DNA of 6,336 bases from Candidatus Cloacimonadota bacterium (lineage in GTDB: Bacteria > Cloacimonadota > Cloacimonadia > Cloacimonadales > TCS61). The translations under genes were made by a program, and so were the position numbers. Under the pieces are notes generated by a model that saw only the letters and a list, made by a program, of their open reading frames with translations, was not told where the DNA came from and searched no databases. The first letter of the stretch is position 1. Each line of letters begins with the position of its first letter. Positions 1 through 5,517 of this stretch are shown here, piece after piece. The stretch spans positions 1 to 6,336 of the forward strand of contig JAUVIJ010000120.1 in assembly GCA_030592835.1 (NCBI GenBank), in the 5' to 3' direction.

Positions 1-1020
1 AAACTGGGCAAGTACCTTAACAGCTCCGTAGAGGTCCTTGAAGGAGATGATCTCACTGGGTGTATGCATATATCTATTGGGAATACTGATCAGACCTGCT
101 GCAACTCCTGATCTGGTTGTCTGGATAACATTGGCATCTGTTCCCGTACCACGCGGAGCAGCCTCTATCTGATATTCGATCTTCGCTTCCTTTGCGGCTT
201 CACGCAAGAGCTTATTCACGACCGGATTTATATTGGCTCCCACTGCAATAACGGGACCTTTGCTCAAACTGAGATCTCCCATAATGTTCTTATCCATTCC
301 AGGGTAATCGGTAGCATGGGTTACATCGATAGCAATACCCACATCTGGATCGATTCCGAAAGCACTGGTTTTAGCGCCTCGCAGACCAATTTCTTCCTGA
401 ACAGATGAAACCGAATAAATATTCACTGCAATTTTCTCTTTTTGTAACTCTTTGAGTAAAGCGCCTGCAACGAATACACCAGCTTTATTATCAGTAGCTT
501 TGGTTACAACAAAATCCTTATTAATCATATCTACACCGGGTGTAAAAGTGATATGATCACCAACAGAGATTTTTTTCTCAGCATCTTTTTTATTTTTTGC
601 TCCGAAATCTATCCAGAGATCTGTCAGGATGGGAGCTTTATTACGTTCATCTGGTTTGAGAAGGTGTATTGGTTTCCTGCCAATTACACCTCGGTACATT
701 TTATCACCGGAGTATATGTTCACTCTTAATCCCGGTAGAATACTGGCATCTACTCCACCGATTGTTGTAAAATGAATATATCCGTTGTCATCCAAATAAC
801 GAACCATTAATCCGATTTCATCTGCATGTCCGGAAATCATGAGTTTTAGTTTTCCTTTACCTTTTTTTAAAGCTATAACATTTCCATGAACATCGGTTTT
901 AAATTCATCGGCGTACTTCTTTACAAAATTACGATACACGTTTTGAGCTGGTTGCTCAAATCCTGACGGGCTGGGTGCAAGAACAAGATCATGAAAGAAT
1001 TTGGTTAATTCTTTATCCAT
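1..1020 (-). CDS. M42 family metallo-aminopeptidase (TET/glutamyl-aminopeptidase-like), 3' end off window
   Basis: Translation from the ATG at 1018-1020 gives 340 residues, still open at the window edge. M42 proteins are usually about 340-360 residues, so only a short C-terminal tail is missing. All six expected active-site residues are visible with the usual spacing: H65 in SGHADEIG, D177 in KATDNKAG, the pair E209-E210 in SVQEEIGLRGA, D232 in AIDVTHATD and H319 in RYMHTPSE. By family knowledge these hold two metal ions, with E209 as the general base. M42 enzymes are cytoplasmic, often form large tetrahedral complexes, and trim N-terminal residues from short peptides. Residues of roughly 70-160 would be the inserted dimerisation domain. 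AAAAGGAG (1029-1036) lies 8 bases upstream of the start. It is the last visible gene of the leftward operon, 18 bases after the cupin. Substrate preference cannot be read from the sequence, and family members are often misannotated as endoglucanases. Confidence 0.95.
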   Translation of the reverse strand, partial: MDKELTKFFHDLVLAPSPSGFEQPAQNVYRNFVKKYADEFKTDVHGNVIALKKGKGKLKLMISGHADEIGLMVRYLDDNGYIHFTTIGGVDASILPGLRVNIYSGDKMYRGVIGRKPIHLLKPDERNKAPILTDLWIDFGAKNKKDAEKKISVGDHITFTPGVDMINKDFVVTKATDNKAGVFVAGALLKELQKEKIAVNIYSVSSVQEEIGLRGAKTSAFGIDPDVGIAIDVTHATDYPGMDKNIMGDLSLSKGPVIAVGANINPVVNKLLREAAKEAKIEYQIEAAPRGTGTDANVIQTTRSGVAAGLISIPNRYMHTPSEIISFKDLYGAVKVLAQF

Positions 1021-1038
1021 TTTTACAACTCCTTTTAC

Positions 1039-1440
1039 TTAACAGTTATTAGCTACTCCGGATGCGAAAGGATTAACAGTTTTTTTCTCTTTTTTCTTTG
1101 GTTTATCCAAAGGGATCATACAGAGAAATTTCAATACTGATTTTCCAGTATTTCTATAATTGTGCTTCATAAATGGTTCGACATATATCACATCACCCGG
1201 TTTAAAGGGAATATCTTTATCTTCAGTAGTGAGGACCCCTTCCCCTTCAACTATGAAATTTTCGTGTTCCCAACTGTGAGCATGATATGGTGTAAATCCT
1301 CCAGGATCAACTTCGAACATACGCATAGCAAAATTTGGAGCACCATCTTTCTCGGAAATCAACCAACGGATTTTAGCGCCCCTGGCACCTTCCATTGTAA
1401 CATCTTCCAGTTGAATATCTTTATAATGTGACAATTTCAT
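1039..1440 (-). CDS. Small single-domain cupin, TM1459-like with four-histidine metal site
   Basis: This 133-residue protein is a single cupin barrel. Cupin motif 1 is PYHAHSWEHENFIVEGEG (51-68) and motif 2 is GDVIYVEPFMKHNYRNTG (82-99). The likely metal ligands are H53, H55, H59 and H93, the same HxH-WEH-H layout as the Thermotoga maritima cupin TM1459. That protein also shares the APNF.MR.F.V.PGG lead-in and the FLC.IP strand seen here (105-110). TM1459 binds a divalent metal and can do oxidative chemistry in vitro, but its natural substrate is unknown, so I assign no reaction. After the barrel comes a tail rich in lysine (about 113-120) that ends in a cysteine (C133); TM1459 lacks such a tail as far as I recall. 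The start is supported by AAGGAGG (1445-1451), 4 bases upstream. It lies between the NifU-like gene (48 bases) and the M42 peptidase (18 bases), so all three are probably co-transcribed. It is presumably cytoplasmic, since there is no signal peptide. Confidence 0.9.
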   Translation of the reverse strand: MKLSHYKDIQLEDVTMEGARGAKIRWLISEKDGAPNFAMRMFEVDPGGFTPYHAHSWEHENFIVEGEGVLTTEDKDIPFKPGDVIYVEPFMKHNYRNTGKSVLKFLCMIPLDKPKKKEKKTVNPFASGVANNC

Positions 1441-1488
1441 AGAACCTCCTTCTCAAAAACAAGAAATCAAGGTAATTCGAATTGAATT

Positions 1489-1716
1489 CTATACGGAGAT
1501 AACTTCTTTAATTTCAGGGATCTCTTCTTTTAATACTCTTTCGATTCCAGCTTTGAGGGTAAGGGTTGCCATCGGACAACTGCCGCAAGCACCCTTTAGT
1601 TTTACTTCAACTACTCCATCTTCTCTGATATTGATCAATTCACAATCTCCACCATCAGCATGAAGAGAAGGTCTTACTTTATCTAAAATAGTTTGTACTT
1701 GTTCTTTATTTATCAT
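1489..1716 (-). CDS. NifU C-terminal-domain (Nfu-type) Fe-S scaffold protein
   Basis: The 75-residue product is a stand-alone NifU C-terminal domain. It has the family signature: RPSLHADGGDCELI near residues 15-28, then the CxxC motif GACGSCP with C44 and C47, followed by TLKAGIERVLKEEIPEI. By family knowledge the two cysteines bridge a [4Fe-4S] cluster between two subunits, and the protein passes it to apo-proteins in the cytoplasm. The start is placed at the ATG at 1714-1716, not the in-frame ATG at 1726-1728. GGAGGA (1721-1726) sits 5 bases before the inner ATG, whereas the outer ATG overlaps that motif and has no Shine-Dalgarno of its own. C25 is an additional cysteine in the DGGD segment, where many relatives have valine. 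It appears to be the first gene of the leftward operon with the cupin and M42 peptidase. The usual length of such stand-alone domains is about 70-90 residues, so it looks intact. Confidence 0.93.
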   Translation of the reverse strand: MINKEQVQTILDKVRPSLHADGGDCELINIREDGVVEVKLKGACGSCPMATLTLKAGIERVLKEEIPEIKEVISV

Positions 1717-1720
1717 AAAT

Positions 1721-1726
1721 TCCTCC
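1721..1726 (-). promoter_or_regulatory. Shine-Dalgarno deciding the start of the NifU-like gene
   Basis: Read on the minus strand this is GGAGGA, 5 bases before the ATG at 1716. It overlaps codons 1-3 of a longer reading that begins at 1728, so the longer start would put the ribosome site inside the gene. This favours the 75-residue product. Confidence 0.8.
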
Positions 1727-1749
1727 ATTAATTTTTAAGAACTAAAAAT

Positions 1750-1755
1750 AATATA
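1750..1755 (-). promoter_or_regulatory. Possible -10 box for the nfu-cupin-M42 operon
   Basis: On the minus strand the bases read TATATT, five of six matching the housekeeping -10 consensus. It sits in the divergent spacer about 35 bases before the NifU-like start, giving a short leader. The matching -35 region is only T-rich (TTTTTC at 16 bases), and the whole spacer is AT-rich, so chance matches are easy. Confidence 0.3.
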
Positions 1756-1894
1756 AGCGAATTTGAGTAAAGAAAAATTAAAATTAAATAAAAAGAATAT
1801 TTCATTTTTGTTTAATAAATTACCAATACAAAACAGTGCTAAAATTTGCTTGACTTTAAAAGGTTACATCAAAGCTTGGCAAAAAAAAAAGTTC

Positions 1895-1900
1895 AAGGAG
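1895..1900 (+). promoter_or_regulatory. Shine-Dalgarno deciding the start of the cDPGS-like gene
   Basis: AAGGAG lies 5 bases before the ATG at 1906. The frame stays open upstream to a TTG at 1846, but that extension is 20 codons of A-rich spacer translation, including a run of ten A at 1881-1890. It has no ribosome site of its own. The ATG is therefore preferred. Confidence 0.85.
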
Positions 1901-1905
1901 AAATT

Positions 1906-3219
1906 ATGAAAAAGAAGATAATTATAATGGGAGCAGCTGGAAGAGATTTTCATAATTTTAATCTTTATTACAGGGATAATGATAATTATGAGGTTGTTGC
2001 TTTCACTGCGACTCAGATCCCTGATATTGAAGGAAGAAAATATCCGGCTGAATTAGCTGGTGCTCTCTATCCACAAGGGATTTCGATTTTTGCTGAAGAA
2101 GAATTGATAAATCTAATTAGGGATAATAACATCGATCAGGTCGTCTTTTCATATAGCGATGTAACCCACGAAAGAGTAATGCATAATGCTTCCAAGGTAA
2201 ATGCTGCTGGCGCGGATTTTGTGTTATTAGGCATTAACCTGACAAGAGTAAAAACTTCGAAACCTCTTGTAACGATCTGTGCTACTCGAACCGGTTGCGG
2301 TAAAAGCCAGACCACGCGCAGGGTTGTTGATATCCTGAAAGAAAAAGGACTCAAAGTTGTTTCAATCAGACATCCCATGCCCTATGGTGACCTCGTTAAG
2401 CAGAAAGTACAGCGATTTGCAAGTATGGAAGATCTTATCACGCATGAGTGTACAATTGAGGAAATGGAAGAATACGAACCTCATATCAAGATGGGAAGTA
2501 TAATCTATTCCGGGGTTGATTATGAAGCTATCGTCAGAGAAGCAGAAAAGGAAGCTGATGTTATACTCTGGGACGGAGGCAACAATGATACTCCCTTTTA
2601 TACATCAGATAAAGAATTACAGATAGTTGTAGTGGATCCTCACAGACCGGATCATGAATTAATGTACTATCCCGGTGAAACTAACCTGAGAATGGCAGAT
2701 GTTCTTGTAATCAATAAAATTGATTCTGCGGATCCGGAAGGAATTCAAATAGTAAGAGATAATATTAAAGAGGTCAACCCGGGAGCAATAGTGATAGACG
2801 CTGCTTCTCCACTCACCGTTGAAAATCCTGAAATTATTAGAGGGAAAAATGTCCTTGTTGTTGAAGATGGACCGACTCTCACCCATGGTGGAATGACTTA
2901 TGGGGCTGGCGTTGTTGCAGCAGAAAAATTCGGGGCGGAAGATCTGGTTGATCCGAGAGAATTTGCAGTAGGAACAATTGCTGAAACCTTTGAAAAATAT
3001 CCTGATATCGGTATTCTTTTACCTGCTATGGGTTATGGAGAAGAACAGATTAGAGATCTTGAAGAAACTATCAATGCAACGGAATGTGATCTGGTAATAA
3101 TCGGAACTCCGATCGATTTAAGAAGGATAATTAAGATCAATAAGCCAGCAGTTCAGGTAAAATATGAGCTGCAGGAAATCGGTAAACCTACTTTAGAGGA
3201 TGTTCTAAAAGATTTCTAA
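1906..3219 (+). CDS. Cyclic 2,3-diphosphoglycerate synthetase-like P-loop protein (COG2403 type)
   Basis: The 437-residue product matches what I know of archaeal cyclic 2,3-diphosphoglycerate synthetase and its bacterial relatives, often labelled predicted GTPase. An N-terminal Rossmann-like domain begins MKKKIIIMGAAGRDFHNFN and runs to about residue 115. A P-loop domain follows, with Walker A in ATRTGCGKSQTTR (126-138, K133, S134). Further motifs are IRHPMPYGDL (154-163), WDGGNND (222-228), VDPHRP (243-248), NKID (270-273) and DGPTLTHGGMTYGAG (321-335). The C-terminal part (about 340-437) includes AMGYGEEQI and VIIGTPIDLRRII. In methanogens the enzyme uses ATP to close 2,3-diphosphoglycerate into its cyclic anhydride. 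Whether bacterial homologues make this compound is not established, so only the family is certain. Full length matches the family. The start at 1906 is chosen over an upstream TTG because of AAGGAG 5 bases before it. It is monocistronic, divergent from the NifU-like operon, and ends at a strong terminator. Cytoplasmic; no membrane segment seen. Confidence 0.88.
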   Translation: MKKKIIIMGAAGRDFHNFNLYYRDNDNYEVVAFTATQIPDIEGRKYPAELAGALYPQGISIFAEEELINLIRDNNIDQVVFSYSDVTHERVMHNASKVNAAGADFVLLGINLTRVKTSKPLVTICATRTGCGKSQTTRRVVDILKEKGLKVVSIRHPMPYGDLVKQKVQRFASMEDLITHECTIEEMEEYEPHIKMGSIIYSGVDYEAIVREAEKEADVILWDGGNNDTPFYTSDKELQIVVVDPHRPDHELMYYPGETNLRMADVLVINKIDSADPEGIQIVRDNIKEVNPGAIVIDAASPLTVENPEIIRGKNVLVVEDGPTLTHGGMTYGAGVVAAEKFGAEDLVDPREFAVGTIAETFEKYPDIGILLPAMGYGEEQIRDLEETINATECDLVIIGTPIDLRRIIKINKPAVQVKYELQEIGKPTLEDVLKDF

Positions 3220-3234
3220 AACTTTATAATGGTT

Positions 3235-3260
3235 AAAGAGGGAATTTCGATTCCCTCTTT
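3235..3260 (+). terminator. Strong intrinsic terminator, probably bidirectional, between convergent genes
   Basis: AAAGAGGGAA (3235-3244) pairs perfectly with TTCCCTCTTT (3251-3260). One more T-A pair at 3245/3250 closes a TTCG tetraloop, giving an 11-pair stem. A T-rich tract (3258-3268) follows on the plus strand, ending the cDPGS-like gene. On the minus strand the hairpin starts 2 bases past the stop of the secreted-protein gene at 3263, but only three T follow it directly, so termination in that direction is less certain. Confidence 0.88.
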
Positions 3261-3262
3261 TT

Positions 3263-3793
3263 TTATTTCTTAATTTTAATCCATTCTGACCATTCCGAAA
3301 TTTCATGATCTACTGGTAATGATCCTGGTTTGGGTGTCAGGATTAAATTGCTTTCCCTGTAATGAGTCGCTGAATTAAGGTCGAAGCTGTTATAAATCCT
3401 TAGATATAACTTTTCAGAGCAGTTGATTACAGGTTCTTCAATTTCGCTGATGGGATCGATGCAGACGAAAGTGTAATCAAAATAAAAATAACCCGCTCCG
3501 AAAAGTTCACGATCCTGATCCCAGACATGAAGTTTTTCTCCATTGAAATTAAAACTGTTGCGGGGATTGTTCAATTCCTCTCCATGAAAATCCTTATTGA
3601 AATTTATTACACCGGGAACTGCAGGTAAACAGATTTCTATCAGCATATTATCCGGTATAGAAGTGATTTCATCGGGAAGTAATAATGGTTTATTGAATTC
3701 TAACGAGTCCGTATAGGTAAACAACATTTGAGAATTCTGAGAAAACAGGGAAAGAAAACAGAACAAAACAGTAATTAAAAGTATAGATTTCAT
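3263..3793 (-). CDS. Small secreted protein of unknown function
   Basis: I do not recognise this family. From the ATG at 3791-3793 it is 176 residues, starting with a clear signal peptide: MKS, then the hydrophobic stretch ILLITVLFCFLSLF, with cleavage likely around residues 18-21 (FSQNSQ). C12 is not in a proper lipobox because phenylalanine precedes it, so a lipoprotein is unlikely. The mature part is rich in alternating hydrophobic and polar residues (LFTYTDSLEF, AGYFYFDYTFVCIDP, EKLYLRIYNSFDLNSATHY) and ends in EWSEWIKIKK. This suggests a beta-sandwich exported to the periplasm or cell surface, but that is inference. Three cysteines remain after cleavage. An in-frame TTG at 3814 would add seven charged residues without a ribosome site; the ATG has a weak AAAGAG 7 bases upstream. 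It follows the DUF2851 gene by 57 bases and is probably on the same transcript. Confidence 0.72.
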   Translation of the reverse strand: MKSILLITVLFCFLSLFSQNSQMLFTYTDSLEFNKPLLLPDEITSIPDNMLIEICLPAVPGVINFNKDFHGEELNNPRNSFNFNGEKLHVWDQDRELFGAGYFYFDYTFVCIDPISEIEEPVINCSEKLYLRIYNSFDLNSATHYRESNLILTPKPGSLPVDHEISEWSEWIKIKK

Positions 3794-3850
3794 TTTTTCA
3801 CTCTTTTTTATCAAATATGAACAAATCCCATTTATCTGTCTATAAAATAT

Positions 3851-5164
3851 TTACATTTCTGCTAACAGTTCAGATCTATTATTTTTACACAGATCGCAAT
3901 TATGATGCTGACAATAGCGATAGTATAAATAGATAATTGCCTGCTGTAAATGTGCTTTGCTGTTTATTAGTCGATACTGGGAATCAAGTAGAAAGGGTTT
4001 CATCGCTCTGATCAATCTGTTCTCCTCTAATCCGCTGAAACTAAAATAAACTTTAAGAACGGATTTCTCGAGATCTTTAAATCCCTGATTCTGCGAAAAC
4101 AGAATTAAAACCGGTATAAAAATATTTATCAGGATTCCCCAGATCCTTTGTTTTCCGATCCTTGAACACGGAAAAAGAGATCCGTCATCTGGGTTGAAGA
4201 TATTAAATAACCTTTTCTTCATTTCACCTATAGATAAATCATGCCCGGCGAAAGAAAAACATTTCTGCAGCTTGTAAAGTAGTGGATTCGAAAGACTGTC
4301 AAAGATCAGAGGTGCGATCTGGATCAATCTATTAGCCGGATGATTTGCCGGTCTGATGCGAAACAGATCCCATTTCAGATCAATCGTTCCAATGTAATAT
4401 TCCTGCTTATTGTATATTTCTTCAGGATTAAGGTTCTTCCTGACTTGAGGAGTCAAGTTGAGGTTCAATCCGGTTGCACAGAGAAAAATCGCAGTTAATT
4501 CCTTTAAGTTCATGCCCTGCAGGTAATATTCCTTCAGTTTATTAATATTCAGCTCCGACGCTAATAGCAACATCTGAAACTTATTCCGGCTATATCCGAG
4601 AGCCTCCATTATTCCTTGATAGAGAATCTGATTAAGATCATTAAAGTAGTGTTCTGCTGCGAACCTTTTCATTTTTCTTTCTAACCTGGTCCTAGCAAGA
4701 TTGCCTAGAATTGAGATCAATTGATCGTTAGATAAACCACCGAAAAAATTACAGTGTTTAACAGTGGGGGAATATTTAGCTGTGAATCGAGTAAGGAGTT
4801 TTTTTATATCCTGACTCAGGTAATTCTGCAATGTCAGGATCTCAATTCTCTCGCCTTCCTCGTTGATAGTGAAATTTGATTTTGATCTGCTTTCGTAAAC
4901 AACGTGGAGAATTACTCTGTTATATTCAGGATTTTCGTCATGTTTATGGGTATGCCAGTTATAACAGGATTTTTCTATTTCGATATCGCCCTTGATCACT
5001 TTATGTTCTATCCGGATGACAGCATCTTTAAAATCCGGACCTTTACCGGTATTCCATCTTCCCTGGTAGATAATTTCCAGTTTTGTTCCGGCTTTGGTCA
5101 GAAGAATATTCGATATGTGCTGACCATCCCAGATATGATATAAGAAGTTTTCTGAAAAAATCAT
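3851..5164 (-). CDS. DUF2851 family protein
   Basis: The 437-residue protein has the hallmarks of DUF2851 (PF11013), a family of unknown function found mainly in Bacteroidetes and related phyla, and is of normal length for it. The N-terminal signature is complete: ENFLYHIWDGQHI (5-17), QGRWNTGKGPDFKDAVI (34-50), GDIEIE (59-64), NWHTHKHDENPEYNRVILHVVYE (69-91). A helical middle follows, with GNLARTRLERKMKR (154-167) and the partner segment YQGIMEALGYSRNKFQMLLLA (182-202). The later motif RPANHPANRLIQIA (271-284) and the C-terminal cysteine cluster CQHHNCDLC (C418, C423, C426) could bind a metal. No signal peptide is present, so it is probably cytoplasmic. The ATG at 5164 is supported by AAGGAG 5 bases upstream. 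The next gene, the small secreted protein, follows at 57 bases. No function can be assigned from sequence alone. Confidence 0.92.
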   Translation of the reverse strand: MIFSENFLYHIWDGQHISNILLTKAGTKLEIIYQGRWNTGKGPDFKDAVIRIEHKVIKGDIEIEKSCYNWHTHKHDENPEYNRVILHVVYESRSKSNFTINEEGERIEILTLQNYLSQDIKKLLTRFTAKYSPTVKHCNFFGGLSNDQLISILGNLARTRLERKMKRFAAEHYFNDLNQILYQGIMEALGYSRNKFQMLLLASELNINKLKEYYLQGMNLKELTAIFLCATGLNLNLTPQVRKNLNPEEIYNKQEYYIGTIDLKWDLFRIRPANHPANRLIQIAPLIFDSLSNPLLYKLQKCFSFAGHDLSIGEMKKRLFNIFNPDDGSLFPCSRIGKQRIWGILINIFIPVLILFSQNQGFKDLEKSVLKVYFSFSGLEENRLIRAMKPFLLDSQYRLINSKAHLQQAIIYLYYRYCQHHNCDLCKNNRSELLAEM

Positions 5165-5299
5165 GAGATCTCCTTGAAAACATTATTTTGAAGGTTTCTG
5201 CAAAATAAAGTGTTTTTGTGCCCAACTTTTAGCCTCTCGATATTTTGGTTATACGAATTAAAAAACAATCCTTTCCTAAAAGTAGAAGAAGTCACTATT

Positions 5300-5337
5300 C
5301 CCCTTCGCCTTTCAGGAGAAGGGGTTAGGGGATGAGG
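5300..5337 (-). repeat. Dispersed-repeat-like GC-richer palindrome ('LTPSPERR' type)
   Basis: An 11-base arm at 5300-5310 (CCCCTTCGCCT) faces AGGAGAAGGGG at 5314-5324 across a 3-base loop, with one mismatch. TTAGGGGATGAGG follows on the plus strand. On the minus strand the segment reads CCTCATCCCCTAACCCC plus the arm, which translates to PHPLTPSPERRRG. Such peptides recur as false small proteins in many bacterial genomes because this repeat class is widespread. Only one copy is in the window, so its repeat status rests on resemblance. As RNA it could fold into a stable hairpin in the DUF2851 leader. Confidence 0.6.
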
Positions 5338-5451
5338 TTGCTTTAGAAATTGATATAAGTAGAAATAATATTTAAAATTAAGCAATTGCAGAACCCTTCT
5401 TTTATTTTGGTATTAACAAATAATTAATAATGACAAATATGTGATTGCAAT

Positions 5452-5465
5452 CTGTAAGATTACAG
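5452..5465. repeat. Short inverted repeat next to a 10-base palindrome
   Basis: CTGTAA and TTACAG are perfect arms separated by GA. They abut the perfect palindrome GATTGCAATC at 5443-5452, sharing one base. The pair could be an operator-like site or a remnant of a repeat. It sits just downstream of the flavoprotein gene and far (about 290 bases) upstream of the DUF2851 start, which makes an operator role doubtful. Confidence 0.3.
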
Positions 5466-5517
5466 GAAAGCTTTATTAAATGATGAAAAAAAAGGAAACT
5501 TTTGAAAAACTAATGTT

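Larger units (their letters stand above)
5165..5517. other. Non-coding spacer with repeat-like palindrome and short palindromes
   Basis: This 353-base stretch separates the flavoprotein gene from the DUF2851 gene, both on the minus strand. It is AT-rich except for the palindromic element at 5300-5337. It also holds the small palindromes GCAATTGC (5382-5389), GATTGCAATC (5443-5452) and CTGTAA-GA-TTACAG (5452-5465), and a run of eight A (5486-5493; T on the minus strand) 25 bases past the flavoprotein stop. A minus-strand reading frame of 74 codons crosses 5161-5385 but looks like translated repeat, not a gene. The DUF2851 promoter should lie here, but I see no convincing -35/-10 pair. Confidence 0.7.

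Noticed and set aside
1162..1431. Plus-strand 89-codon frame opposite the cupin gene
   Set aside because: It lies wholly antisense to a well-supported cupin gene and resembles no family.
1850..1880. TTGACT as a -35 box for the cDPGS-like gene
   Set aside because: No acceptable -10 box lies 16-18 bases downstream (AGCTTG at 17 bases), so I do not call a promoter.
2136..2886. Two minus-strand frames (75-80 codons) inside the cDPGS-like gene
   Set aside because: Both are antisense to strong P-loop and downstream motifs and have no ribosome sites or recognisable domains.
4904..5225. Frames overlapping the DUF2851 N-terminus on both strands
   Set aside because: The DUF2851 reading explains the conserved motifs here; the others are shadows.
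5161..5385. Minus-strand frame of 74 codons containing HPLTPSPERRRG
   Set aside because: It is translation of the dispersed-repeat palindrome and AT-rich spacer, has no ribosome site, and its end overlaps the start of the DUF2851 gene.
5484..5517. Terminator after the flavoprotein gene
   Set aside because: There is an eight-base T run on the minus strand, but the sequence before it folds only into weak A-T pairs with no GC-rich stem.
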